Assembly: GCF_016859285.1 (NCBI RefSeq)
Contig: NC_053414.1
Coordinates: 2,710,017 to 2,774,016, forward strand
Reading direction: 5' to 3'
DNA length: 64,000 nucleotides
Origin: Xiphias gladius
Lineage: Eukaryota; Chordata; Actinopteri; Istiophoriformes; Xiphiidae
Below, in pieces: positions 1 to 10,228 of the stretch. The notes below the pieces were generated by a model that saw only the letters and a program-made list of their open reading frames with translations, did not search any database and was not told the DNA's origin. Within the stretch, counting starts at the first letter, position 1, and each line of letters begins with the position of its first letter. The translations under genes and the position numbers were made by a program.

Positions 1-738
1 AGTTTAACGTGAGTCAAACTCTTTCAGCTGTGGAACGAATCCTTTAGTTAACCGGGACTTGACTGTTTTAACCGTAGCTCCTAAGCTGGACCGAAGTGTT
101 TTAGCTGCTAAAGCTGCTAAACCTGACTTTGACCAACAGAAATCTCATTTTGACCTGCTGAACCAAGTTTTAGCAGAGTGAAAAAAAACAAAACGTTTCA
201 ACTGTTAACCTGAATCATTAGCGAACCTGAACCGAAACCACTGTAGCTGCTAAACCATTTTCCTTGGCTTCTTGCTGGTAATCATTGTTTTTATATCACA
301 ACACATTTCCAGTATCATGGTTATTTTGTAATTTTTTTGTATCAAACACAATGACATTTTGCAAAGTCTTTGTATTTTCCTCCAATTGTTCCAAAAAAGC
401 CATTTTCATTCTAATTCTCAAGGTTCAGGTCAGATCAATGTACATCTTCACATGGTTTTCACAGCCCATAATCTATCACACTTACTTTGCACAGTTTTTT
501 GAAATTCAGAAATAATGCAAAGCTTGTGTTCTGGTGTCTTTCCGACTTTGCAACAGTATTTTGGCGACTAGATGTTCTACTGAACTGAGCAAGCGCCCTC
601 AGAAAATAAGAAAGGAAACATTTCATGTGGGAGAAACTTCATGTGTGTTGTGTGTGTGGTGAGTTGTCTGACCAGACTTCATTTAGAAACCGTCACTGTT
701 TTCCTCTTCCTCCTCCTTCCCTCTCCTCTTTTTCTCAG
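1..738 (+). other. meis1 intron (3' part), no exon seen
   Basis: This is intronic sequence upstream of the recognition-helix exon. Bases 1-250 contain loosely repeated words (agctgctaaa, ctgaacc) with no clear period. A pyrimidine tract at 700-736 serves the acceptor. I see no coding exon here; the preceding homeodomain exon must lie upstream of the window. Confidence 0.6.
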
Positions 739-797
739 GTTCATCAACGCGAGGCGGCGAATCGTCCAGCCCATGATCGATCAGTCCAACCGAGCAG
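739..797 (+). CDS. meis1: meis1 exon: homeodomain recognition-helix end
   Basis: The acceptor tttttctcag precedes G/TTC, which completes the split Trp codon of the WFINARRR recognition helix. The 59-nt exon ends GCA G, followed by gcaagt, a GC-type donor. Only this donor keeps the frame into the next exon (G/TG AGC CAG). Confidence 0.93.
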
Positions 798-3700
798 GCA
801 AGTTTCACGTTTCATGTTTTTCTATGTTAAACTCCAGTCCAGAGCATCCAGTAAGTTCACCAGCAGAAAAGCTTTAGTACAAAAATCACTAATTTGACCT
901 AATTTTGATGCTTTAGGCAAATATTCAATGCATGATAAAATCTAATTTTTTTCACCGTTTGAATTGACTCAGTAATTTACGTTGTTTAAAACCGTGCGAC
1001 AGTTACAAATTCAGGCGACGTATGATGATCTTGTGAGCAATGAAAACACTCACTGGTTCCCTGCTGGAACACATTAAGCCTGCTGCCAAGAATCTTGGCG
1101 TTTGGTTTGATAGTCACTTAAGTTTTGAGCAGCACACCACAAAACTTGTGCAGTCTTGTTTTTATTATCTGAGAAATATTTCCAAAATACCATCTATCTT
1201 ATCTTTCAAAGACAGAGAGCATTTTTACACGCCTTCATCTCCTCACGCCTCGATTATTGCAACAGCCTCTTCACCTGCCTCGACCAAAAATCCATTAATC
1301 GGCTCCAGACTCTGCTGAACTCAGCTGCCAGGCTTTTAACAAGATCCAAGAGAAGTGACCACATCAGTCCTGTTTGAGCCGCTTTGCACTGGTTCCCAGT
1401 AGGTTTTAGAACTGATGGTAAGATCTTACTGTTGACTTCTAAGGCTCTTCGTGGCCTCTCTCCGTGCTACTCTCCTATGAGCCAGTACGTAGCCTGAGAT
1501 CCTCGGGCTGAGGTCTTTTACCTGTTCCCGAGGTCCGGCTGAAAACTGGAGGTGACAGAGCGTTCGCCCTGAAGCTCTGAGATCAGGTCAGCAGAATCAG
1601 TGACTTTTTTAAATCTCTTCTTAAGACGTACTTTTATGGGAGACATCTTCCCGATTTTACCTGATTTTGCTGGCGACACTGTAATTGGTTTTGTTTTATT
1701 TGCTATTTTCTTTATACGGAAATCTTTTTCTGCTTGTTTTGACGTCGTTGCCTTGTGTGAAGCTCTTTGTAAACGGGGTTTAGTATTGTCTGGATCAAAT
1801 TGCTCTCGGATCTAAAACTTTTTTTTAAAAACACAGACAATTCGGGCAAGAAAAAATATTTAGTTTGGACATATGAGAAATAATGTAATTTTTAAAAATG
1901 CATCCCCAAAGCCTTATCCTGAACCACGCTGTAGAACTGATGTGGTTCTGTTCATTCATGCTACTTAACATGAGTGACCTTACCTCTATCTATGGTATTG
2001 AATCTAAAATGGTTGTCCTGTTGCCATGTTGCCTGTAACAGGGCAACAGGGCAACAGGGCATTTGATTTTTTCCCCACGCTTGAACAGAAGTTTGAATTT
2101 TTTTGATGAAAGCTGACGCCCTAAAGGCCCAGGTGTGTTTGAATAGAACTGGTTTATGTGACGACGGGTCCAAACGGGTCCGAAGGCCAAAGTGTTTATA
2201 GCTGTTCCACATATTTTTCTCCTGTTAGTCATTCATGACGTTGAACTCATTCGTACAGACGACATGTGGCCAGTCGTTGTGTGAAGAGTGAAAAAGGAGA
2301 GTTAGAGGAGGAAGTTCAGATCCTGTCTGTTTTTCAGATTGTTGGTTTTGAAAAGTCCCCCCAAATTCAAATGTTGGGAAAGTGTGGTAGGAGGGGGCTT
2401 CAGATGAATTTCAACCATTCGACAAGCATTTGGGTCGAAGCGTATGAGTTCCATAATTCAGGCTAGTTAGCAATCGGGCTAATTTTGAGCCAGTATCGCC
2501 TCTCCTGTTGCCAGGATAGGTCCAGGTACGCTGGTCTGGTTCTGACACGACATTCAACAAGAGTCCAGGCAGGCCAAACATTGGTTTGGCCAGTGTTTGG
2601 CCAGTGTTGTGCCAAGCCACTGTGACAACGTGGGAAGTTTTTCATGAGTTTTGGTTCAACGCAGCATCACTGGTCGTGATCCACAGCTCCATGAGATGTG
2701 TTATCACCAGTCATCATAGCGGGCCAATTACTGCCGCTGTAAGAGTGTGAAGGATTGTGTTAACAGGAAAACTCGATGCCAGTTGTCTTATATATTCAGT
2801 AATGGAAGACGAGAGCAGCGATTCACTTGTCCACCGTCAAGACTTTCACTGGAATTATTAACATCATATCTTTTGTTTTAGTGACTAAATGACTTTAATT
2901 TAAGTTGAGGACGTTCAACGGGCAAACATGCCAGACAGTTATCAGGAGTTCACATCCCCCAGTATTCCAGATTCTATTGGAGCACTCCAGCTGGAATATC
3001 CAGGTTTTTCCAGCATGGATACGGATTTATCTGAGTTCCTGACAGCAGGATATGATGTCTACATGCTAAAAACATAACCAGGATCCTAATGTGCATGTTA
3101 ACACAGTCAGTGGAACGGCAGCCTGAATTTGAGCAGTAGGACGCACCGAAACGGCAGAAAAGAGTCTCGCTGCTGAACGTCCCCCTGCTCTCTGTGTCCT
3201 CTGGCTCCTCAGTGTGTTAGAACGAACAGAGAGGCTTAAACTCCAGGATTGAATGGCCTCTAAACCCCAGCAGGATTAGCTCCAGACAAAGATGCTAATC
3301 GCTTTGACTGACCACTCCATTGAACATTTTAACCTGGGATTAAAACAAATAGGAGCCCAGCTAAAGCGGGGCTAAAGTACCGCTAGCCTTTTGGCCCCTG
3401 AGCTTTGTAAGCATTAACCCCGGGGCTGACTCCCACACAAAAGCATCGCTACACTGCTGAACGGCAGCGATGAGAAACTGTTAGAGACTTCGGTCCCGGG
3501 AATGCGACTGTTTAGACTGAAGAACTTCACTCACTTCCCCTGAAGATGAAACTGTATCAAGCTAATTTCCCCCCGAGGATGAAAGTGTTTCATGTAATGT
3601 CGTCTCATCACTGATTAATGACCCCCTCCGCCTCCCTCCCAAGATCAGATGCAAAATAATCGACAACATAAACAGCTGTAGAGCAAAACAGGAGGTCATT

Positions 3701-6537
3701 CAAACACAACATTACCAACTGTTAATGTTGCCAAACCTGCAGCACCTTTTCAGCAGATCACTTTTTTCTCTTTGGTTCCGTTTTCCAACAAAAAAACACT
3801 TGAAGTCCAAAATACGGTAGTTTTCCAGCGGCATTTGAACACAGCACAAAACAGGAAGGATTTGTCAGCTAACAAAGACATAAACCGGTGGAAAAGCCGA
3901 GAAAAATGAAAGAAGAAATCTTTACCACGAAAGTGTACAGCTCACTTTCATGGTAAAGATTTACACTGAGGCAGATTTAGTTTGAAGTTTAGAAGTCAGA
4001 AAATAGAAACTATTTTCTGTCTTATCATGTTAATTATCTGGTGATAACCTCAGGTTTATCTGGAGACCCCATGTGGTGTCCCGACCCACAGGTTGGGAAC
4101 CACCGGTCTAAAATATCACCTTGTGCTGTAGCATTCATTTTTCCTTTCCCCATTTAGACTTAGGGACCAAATCAGAAAAAGAAGAAACAGTGGCAGACTG
4201 TGTCTGAATTGGCTTTTCCTGCCTTTTGCCTCTACTTGTCTCAGTGTGTTACACGTTTGTTCCTGGTGTTTTCCCTCTAACGTCACCGGTTGTAGCCAGA
4301 TGTGTTGAAACGTGATGGTCAGACATCGGCTGGACCGACCAAACATTTGTAGTGTTGACGAACTCTGAAAGACTAAAATAAAACGAACTAACTAAAGGGG
4401 GAATAGGAATTTTGTTGAACCAACTCCTCCATTTAAATCTAAATGAATATTAATTCACTGATTATTGGTCATTTTAATTTTCACATGTAGTGGATTGTAT
4501 GCTTCCATGTCGATACGTTCCACGGTTGTGACATTTTTGCATTTCAAGCTGACCTGCTGTGCACTGACTGAAAGACTTCAAAGTTTATTTCTGCAATTAT
4601 TCAGTAGGAATGAATGGGACACTGTGACTATTTTCCCTTTTATTTCGACAAATTTGCTTCGATTTTTTTTTCCATGAAGCCTCCGTGGAAATTATTAGAA
4701 AAAATAAAGGCCCATAAAATGAAGCTTTAGCCAATCATTTTCCACCGTAAGCTGAAGAGTTCAGCGCAGAGCTGGTCGGCTTCATATGCAAAAGTGTGAA
4801 ATTTGTCTATAGGCAAGCATGGAATTCAAAGTGTATAAAAAATGATTTGGGATTTTTTTGATTTCATGACGCAGTTCTTCAAGGAAATTCCTCAGCAAAT
4901 CAACAACTGCTTATTGACCCAACACAAATTACTAAACTTAAATAAATTCTTTCTTAATCGTTTTGTCTTTTCTCCGTAACAGCGCCGTATTACGCGGTTC
5001 CTTCCGGGACACTTGTAAGAAATGATTAGGAAATCGCGGTCCTGTCAAATAAAGCTTTACCGGATGCCTGTGTGATAGACAGCAGCTGTCGGACGGTCCT
5101 CCACCTCACAGTGTGAATGTGAGAGTGAGATAATTAAAAAGAGCGCGCTCCCTCTCTGTCCACAGTGAGCCAGGCGGGACCGTATGGCCCAGATGGTCAG
5201 CCAATGGGAGGCTTCGTCATGGACGGACAGACACACATGGGAATCAGACCAACTGGTAAACACACACGTTCTTACTAAATCCTTATTGCACAAAAAGTAA
5301 AACGGCTGCATGAATGAAAAATGAAGAAACACCCCTGCCTGGCGGGGCAGGGAATTAGAAGAGGTAGAGGAAAGATCGCGTTGTCATCTCGATCAAAAGA
5401 GTTCCTCCTCTGTACAGAGGCCATTTTAGGACATCTCACGGTCCACTTCTAAAGCTGGGTTTATACTTAGCAGCAGGGGGGTAACAGCAGTCGTGCCATA
5501 GATACCTGTGGTGTTGGTTCTGGTTCATAGTTCGGCTTCAGATTTCACCCCTTGGTATCACCACTGGAACACTAGATGGACGCTTTGCTGAAAAGAGGAC
5601 AATCGCTAGCTCTTCCTTTAACCATCAGCTCGCTCTCTCTTTCACGAGGCTCTGCAGTTTTACTGTGACTCCTTCACCTAAACAGTAAATCCCCCTCTCA
5701 GCTCAGCTCCACACTCAGCTCAAGCTGGACTAAGCTAAACTTCGGGCTGTATGTGTTTAAAGGGCCCCATCTCCCACACGGTTCTTTCTATACTGAAGCG
5801 AACCGGCTCAAATTAAAACTGAGACTTGGCTCTTTATTGTAGTTTCCATGATTTTATTTTAGATTGAATGTGCTGAAGCTCAGAGCCTGAAGAACAAAAC
5901 GTGTGTAACTGTCCAAAAACGTACGGTCTGGACTGTATGCGTTCAGCATCCCGTCTTGCTACGCACTCTACGGCTGAGGCTCTCCGTCCTCGGTTTGCAG
6001 ATACCTTGATACCTTGTCAGGTACCACAGCGTTGGACAGGTGTACATTTTGACCTGCAGGTGGCACTGGATGAATGGACCGAATTTCATGGCAATGGGAC
6101 GGTACTGAGGCTGAACCCCACCTACCTGTTTCTGTCAGAATGAAAATTCAAAGGCAGCACGTGAGCTGATCACGGCCCCGGTCTCTAATAATATTCTGAG
6201 GCCTCTGATTCCAAGATCACGAGCAGGTGCTTCATTACCTTAAGCTGACAAACTGCTTTGCTAAGATCACAACCTCATTGGCTCCTCAGGAAACAAAACA
6301 TCAGTCAGAAAGCGTTTCATTACTTCAGCTGATTGTTGACCTCAAGGCTTCGTTATCTCTGGATCATTAGCGTCAAAGGTAGTTCAGACGTTGTGACGTA
6401 AAGTTGTGTGAGTTACTCACTGGTCATGCTACTGGTGCAAACCGTGCGTGTGTGTGTGTGTGTGTGTGTGTCCTGCAGGTCCTATAGGTGGCGTGGGGAT
6501 GGGCATGGGCGTGGAGGGACAGTGGCACTACATGTAG
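739..6537 (+). CDS. meis1: meis1, 3' part: three coding exons (739-797, 5166-5255, 6479-6537)
   Basis: Meis1 is a TALE-class homeodomain transcription factor that binds TGACAG-type sites with PBX and HOX partners in the nucleus. Only the 3' end is here. The three exons join in phase to read the second half of homeodomain helix 3 (FINARRR after the split Trp codon), [12 protein letters not shown], a Gly/Pro/Met-rich linker ([18 protein letters not shown]) and the end VEGQWHYM, then TAG. This is the GQWHYM-type C terminus of MEIS1/MEIS2. The linker fits MEIS1 better than MEIS2 or MEIS3, and the following genes etaa1, ppp3r1 and cnrip1 are the human 2p14 neighbours of MEIS1, which supports the assignment. 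The MEIS domain and the first homeodomain exons lie upstream of base 1. Whether this is meis1a or meis1b cannot be told. Identification is from recalled family sequence, not from a search. Confidence 0.93.
1030..1830 (+). mobile_element. LINE remnant, C-terminal end of reverse transcriptase ORF plus 3' tail (L2/Rex-like)
   Basis: Conceptual translation with frameshifts at about 1180 and 1310 gives [67 protein letters not shown] and ALHWFPV. These match the region after the reverse-transcriptase domain of fish L2/Rex-type non-LTR retrotransposons (the LGV.FDS.LSF, SRLDYCN and LHWLPV blocks). The end contains FLRRTFMG and a gtgaagctctttgtaaa tail typical of these elements. Frameshifts and stops make it dead. 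It lies in the meis1 intron in the sense direction. Confidence 0.8.
2040..2064. repeat. short tandem repeat (gggcaaca, three copies)
   Basis: Three consecutive gggcaaca-like units follow a gccatgttgcctgtaaca segment, within the meis1 intron. No function is apparent. Confidence 0.6.
2066..3199 (+). other. meis1 intron, no gene seen
   Basis: Ordinary intronic sequence. A short gccagtgtttggccagtgtt duplication lies at 2590-2610. Fragments resembling dispersed fish repeats occur near 2700-2745. There is no exon-like open frame. Confidence 0.5.
3230..3710. promoter_or_regulatory. candidate conserved non-coding element in meis1 intron
   Basis: A repeat-poor block with many TAAT/ATTA and GATTA words (gattagctc, gctaatcgc, ggattaaaac, ctgattaatgacc, aaaataatcgac). 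It is embedded in an intron of a developmental regulator whose locus is known in vertebrates to be rich in conserved enhancers. Conservation itself cannot be seen from one sequence, so this is only a prediction. Confidence 0.25.
3916..3962. repeat. perfect-looking hairpin, 20-bp arms, 7-nt loop
   Basis: The left arm 3916-3935 and right arm 3943-3962 are reverse complements with one mismatch, which would be a G:U/A:C-type pair in RNA. The loop is tacagct. It lies in the meis1 intron and the arms do not extend further. At 47 nt it is short for a pre-miRNA. Confidence 0.75.
4055..4112. repeat. fragment of dispersed fish repeat (end with gacccacaggttgggaacca)
   Basis: The motif gacccacaggttgggaacca followed by ccggtct is the familiar edge of a repeat family abundant in teleost genomes. 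A related cttgggaaccactga end occurs at 55459-55473. The family name is not certain. Confidence 0.5.
4113..5165 (+). other. meis1 intron, no gene seen
   Basis: AT-rich intronic sequence with no exon-like frame. The stretch from about 5110 to 5165 ends in the pyrimidine-rich acceptor of the linker exon. Confidence 0.5.
5166..5255 (+). CDS. meis1: meis1 exon: Gly/Met-rich linker
   Basis: This 90-nt exon lies between the acceptor ctgtccacag and the donor gtaaac. It is phase 1 at both ends and so could be skipped without a frameshift. It encodes [26 protein letters not shown] and IRPT, then the first base of a Gly codon. This closely matches the MEIS1 segment just after the homeodomain. Confidence 0.93.
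5256..6478 (+). other. meis1 intron between linker and GQWHYM exons
   Basis: It contains a short fragment of a dispersed repeat at about 6040-6110 (ttgacctgcaggtggcactg, aatttcatggcaatgggac). A repeat-poor block at about 6160-6400 (ctaataatattctgaggcc, attaccttaagctgac, gctaagatcacaacc) could be a regulatory element, at low confidence. It ends in the (GT)12 tract. Confidence 0.5.
6448..6471 (+). repeat. (GT)12 microsatellite abutting a splice acceptor
   Basis: Twelve GT units are followed directly by cctgcag and the meis1 GQWHYM exon. The repeat occupies the place of the polypyrimidine tract. A possible branch-point word ttactcac lies at about 6413-6420, about 60 nt upstream of the exon. Confidence 0.9.
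6479..6537 (+). CDS. meis1: meis1 exon: GQWHYM C terminus and stop
   Basis: The coding part ends [16 protein letters not shown]. The exon itself continues to 6593 and has a strong donor (gtgagt at 6594), so the stop lies 56 nt upstream of a further exon junction. The acceptor is tcctgcag, immediately preceded by a (GT)12 run and with almost no polypyrimidine tract. Confidence 0.9.
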
Positions 6538-6954
6538 CACCACCACCACCACCCTGCAGCCAGAGGACCCGCCCAGCGTCCCAGGAAACCACCGTGAGTA
6601 GCAGGGAAGAGGGTCTCCGAGGCACGAATCACATGGGCCCAAATTAGGGCCACCTAGAGTCGTGACCTCTCTGCTGATACAACATCCTGCCTATTATTAT
6701 ATTTATGTTATAATCAAGGCCCGTGAACCCGAGCCTCCGCACCAAGTGACTGACACTTACTGTTGGAAAGTCAGAGAAGAGACAAAAGAGACATCTACAA
6801 ACAGACGCTAAGTGACCACAAAGAGAGTGTTGCTAGGTGGCAATCTGGCTTTGGCCTGGAGGACCAAACCACAAACTAGTTGACCTAAACAAATACAGAC
6901 AGATGCTGTACAGGAACAAGACTCCAAACCATCTCTGCCGTCCTAAGCTACTGC

Positions 6955-7140
6955 GCTCAGCTTCTCTACGCTAATTAAAGCCAGTTCCTCTGATTTAAAG
7001 GTCAATTAATCCTCTGAGATCCTCTCCATATTCTGTCTAACGAACTGATCATTAGCGAGAGACGCAGAACGCTCTCATCTCTTTATTTGATTACACAGAG
7101 TCCAATTACTCTGTAAGCAGTTTTCGTTATTAAGCGGGAG
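6955..7140. promoter_or_regulatory. candidate conserved non-coding element
   Basis: A compact, repeat-free block with a series of TAAT/ATTA words spaced about 25-40 bp apart, inside a meis1 intron. This composition is common in developmental enhancers. No conservation evidence is available here. Confidence 0.28.
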
Positions 7141-7393
7141 GAGGAGGAGGGAGGGCAGTGAACGCGGCGTGGGGAGGAGAGATTAGGAGGAGGTTTGTGG
7201 GTAAAAAAGGAAGTGTAGAGATGCGGGGGGGGCTGTGGTCAGTCATTCGGCAACATCACTCAGACCAAAGTCAATTAAAGAGTCTTCAGGAGAAGCGTGA
7301 GTCTTTCTTCCCTCTGCCATTACTGAGCTTATGGCTGCGGGGAAACAATACACCTGTCAGCTGGGATCTGATGCAGCCATGCATGCGGCCGCA

Positions 7394-7421
7394 ACACACA
7401 CACACACACACACACACACAC
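7394..7421. repeat. (CA)14 microsatellite
   Basis: An uninterrupted ca run within the meis1 3'-UTR intron. Confidence 0.95.
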
Positions 7422-7834
7422 TTATTAACAGTAGGAGATGACCGCTCCACGGTCATTTGGCCTCTTTTTTTTGTCTTCGAATGGAAAATGATTCCAAACT
7501 GGATCCTAAATGTCGGCCTTAGACCATCTGACTTAATATCAGGCTCCCGCCAACATTTAAAACCACCTTGTTAAAGTTTTATTTCAGAAGAATCGCCACA
7601 TGATTGCTCATGAGGGTGAAGTAAATCCATGCTAAACCAATTATTTGTGGTGCGCTTGGTGAACCATAGACCAACAGCAAGCAGTCATGGAGCTGACCTT
7701 AGCTGTGCGTCACGTCCAGTTTTACTGAAACTCTCATAGACTGTGATGAGACAGAAGCTAGTCGGTCTTCCAGAGAGCAGCACGTTAGCTAGCATGTTAG
7801 CAGTTAGCTCGCCAGCTAGTGTAGTTCACCAAGT

Positions 7835-8060
7835 ACTCAACTTTATTTTATTCATACAACCCAATAGCACAAATCACAAATTCACCTGAAAGGGCGTAAC
7901 AATCTGTACAGAATTCAACACCTTCTGTCCTTAGAGCCCTTAATCAGAGAAGGAAACCCTCCCCAAAAAAGTTTACCAGGGTAAAATGGAAGAAAGATCA
8001 GGAAGAGCAACAGGGCAGGACAGACACACGGAAATGTAGTGTGTAGAAAACAGAAGAACA
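7835..8060 (-). mobile_element. Rex-like retroelement 3' tail, inverted copy
   Basis: Read on the minus strand, this has the same blocks as 23.72-24.00 kb: gtttcctt near a g-rich start, ctaaggacagaagg, ctgtacagattgtta and atttgtgatttgtgctattggg. It is a very common teleost repeat tail associated with non-LTR elements. No coding part remains. Confidence 0.6.
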
Positions 8061-8695
8061 CAGTGGATTTACAGTACAGGCGGTCAGGATGACAACATTA
8101 TAGATAGATTGTAAACATACACGATGAATGCTACAAGACAACTAGTCCTGAGAGTAGCTTCTAGAAAGACTGAGAGAGCCAGAGAGTCCAAAATGGAGGA
8201 AGCTCAGAGCCTCTTAGCTGCGTCACCACCCAGTTTTAGTTAACTCTCCTCCTATTGGAGCATAAACGGCTCCACAAATACGTCTGTCAAACAAACCGCT
8301 TGAAATTACTGTTTCGCTGGCGAGCGCGCTAACTAGCTAGCAACCTGACGGTTAGAACGGCAGCCGGTTCAAAGAGCTGTTTTCCCCTTTTCAGTGATTC
8401 TTTATTGAATGTAGAGGAAAATGTCAGGGGGGAGTAAACGGCCCAGACCAGAGGAAACCGAAAGGAGCTGCGACTGACTAGCGCTAGCGTTGTCAGTTAG
8501 CTCTCAGCTACAGCGGTTCACCATGTGTCCTGCGAGTCGTCGCCACATCGCCACACTTTCAGAACCACGTATTTTATGAAGACAGGTGGATTAACTTTGT
8601 TGTGCCTCTCTCTGGTGTGACCAGGGTTTAATGGTGCCTCACCTCGACTGAGGAGATCCGACTCATCTAACTCTTGCCTTCTGTTTTCTCTGCAG

Positions 8696-9505
8696 GACTC
8701 CTTCAGCAGGTCTGCAGACCTCCATGGAGGGCGTGGAGCAGGACCCCACGCCTCCTCACCTGTCCTCCCCCCAGCCCCACCCCTCTGGGCACCTGCCCGG
8801 CCTGAAGCGGAAGCCGCCCGCTGCCGCCGCCATCTCCAGGGCCACCGGAGACGCTTCGTAACTTTGCAAATCTCCCAGCTGGAGCACAGAAACAGAGAGA
8901 ATGTGAGGACAGATGGAGATCTGGAGGAGGAATGATAAACAGTTGTGTATTAACTGATGACACCTGGATTTTTCTGGAGGACTTTTGTGAATCGGGACTT
9001 AAAAGTCAGCCTTGCGTCCCTGCGCTTGATCGTGTCCTATCTGTGACGGATGAAGTCCGACAGATCTAACCTCCCTGCTCCTTCTCTGGACTGCGACTAC
9101 GGAAGCCCTGGGTGGACATTTTAGAACCAGCAGAACTTCCTTCCCGTCCTCTCCTCCTCTCCAGCCGATGAACCGGTATCGACACGAAGCCGATGTCTGT
9201 ATTTCCCGAGGAGTTCTCTTCAAACAGGACACCTCGACCAACCGTTTTTCAAGAGACTGCAGCTCTGAGAAATGGATGGCCGAGGTCACGTGACGGAGCG
9301 CTGTTGACCGTGGACTCTCCGAGACAAGTCGAAACAAGTGCTCTCTTGCTGCCTTTTGCATAATAATACCATTTTAAAATGAAAGGACTGGTACTGTTTC
9401 ACCTTTCACACTGTGTGTGTTTGTCTTTTTTCATAAACTTCTATCCTCCCTCGAGCCCCACAAATATTTCAGTTCTAAAAATAAAAAAGTGAAGCAACAT
9501 TGTTC
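8696..9505 (+). other. meis1: meis1 terminal exon (mostly 3' UTR; possible alternative C-terminal coding)
   Basis: The acceptor ctgttttctctgcag ends at 8695 and fits the donor at 6594, so in the GQWHYM transcript this exon is 3' UTR. If the GQWHYM exon is skipped, the linker exon can join here. With the main acceptor the frame runs 36 codons to TGA. With a second AG 14 nt downstream (exon from 8710) it reads GLQTSMEGVEQDP and continues open to TAA at 8859-8861, about 50 residues, Pro/Ala/Ser-rich with an LKRKPP patch. The start resembles the GLQSMPG start of the known long C-terminal isoforms of MEIS1/2, but the remainder does not. An AATAAA at 9480-9485 is a plausible poly(A) signal. UTR limits are inferred. 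Confidence 0.6.
9480..9485 (+). terminator. meis1: candidate meis1 poly(A) signal AATAAA
   Basis: AATAAA is followed within 60 nt by T-rich DNA. A second AATAAA at 11060-11065 could give a longer 3' UTR. The sequence alone does not decide between them. Confidence 0.4.
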
Positions 9506-10228
9506 CTCTATTCGTGAAAGTATTTTTTTTTGGATTTTATCGACGCCTGGTGCTTTTGGCTCCTTGTGTTGAGATTTTTAACAAAGTGTTGTCAGGCTCT
9601 GCAGAAGCTCTCCGTTGTAGATGAACGCCACTACGTTGACTCAAGAACTGAGCTGGAGTTTAGAGGTTCTGGTTTGTAACTAGTGCTTCTGTTCTGATAG
9701 ACACTCTGCTTTTCCGCCTCTATATTTGAGGGGGAAATTTTATGTTATCTCCTAGAAATGATGTATTTATAATTTATTGTGCCAAACACTTTCTGAGGAA
9801 AACGTAGTTGTTAGCTCGATTATCTTCACTGACTAGATATTTTCAATCTGGGGGGAAAAAAAACTGTCAAACCGAGTCCCCCCTGTGTGTTTTAGTTTGG
9901 ACCCCAATGGCACCTTGGTTAGAGTCAGGCAAGGAAAAATATTGTCAGTTAAACGCTGAGAGATTAAAGATATTTAACCAAAGCGTCCGTTTTTCTCTCA
10001 TAACCAAGAAAGGTCAAATCTTGCTTTAGTTGCTAGAAGTGGAAATGAGAAAACAACTGAAAGGCTCAGCACGTACGTTCTTTAAAAACGTTTTCACACG
10101 AAGTTGATAAAGAACGTCACCGGCATTATGCTCTTCTCAAAAATTTTTTTATTCTGTTGCGAATTAGTTTTCTATTTTTAGGAGACATGGTTACAACCAG
10201 CTGGAGTTTCTGGTTGTACTTGGCTCAT

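Larger units (their letters stand above)
6594..8695 (+). other. meis1 3'-UTR intron
   Basis: This intron runs from donor gtgagt (6594) to acceptor tctgcag (8695), inside the 3' untranslated part of the GQWHYM transcript. It holds an AT-rich, homeodomain-site-like block at 6955-7140 (ctaattaaagcc, ggtcaattaatcc, gatcattagcg, ccaattactctg), a (CA)14 microsatellite and an inverted copy of a Rex-like 3' tail. No coding exon is seen. Confidence 0.6.

Noticed and set aside
3916..3962. A microRNA gene at the hairpin
   Set aside because: The stem is only 20 bp and does not extend; no known miRNA sequence recognised. Kept only as a structural curiosity.
6448..7421. CRISPR-like or other spaced direct repeats suggested by the (GT)n and (CA)n runs
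   Set aside because: These are simple microsatellites in a vertebrate genome; there are no repeat-spacer units.
7158..7574. A 138-codon + strand frame including a poly-His/Thr run
   Set aside because: The run is the translation of a (CA)n microsatellite. The rest resembles no protein.
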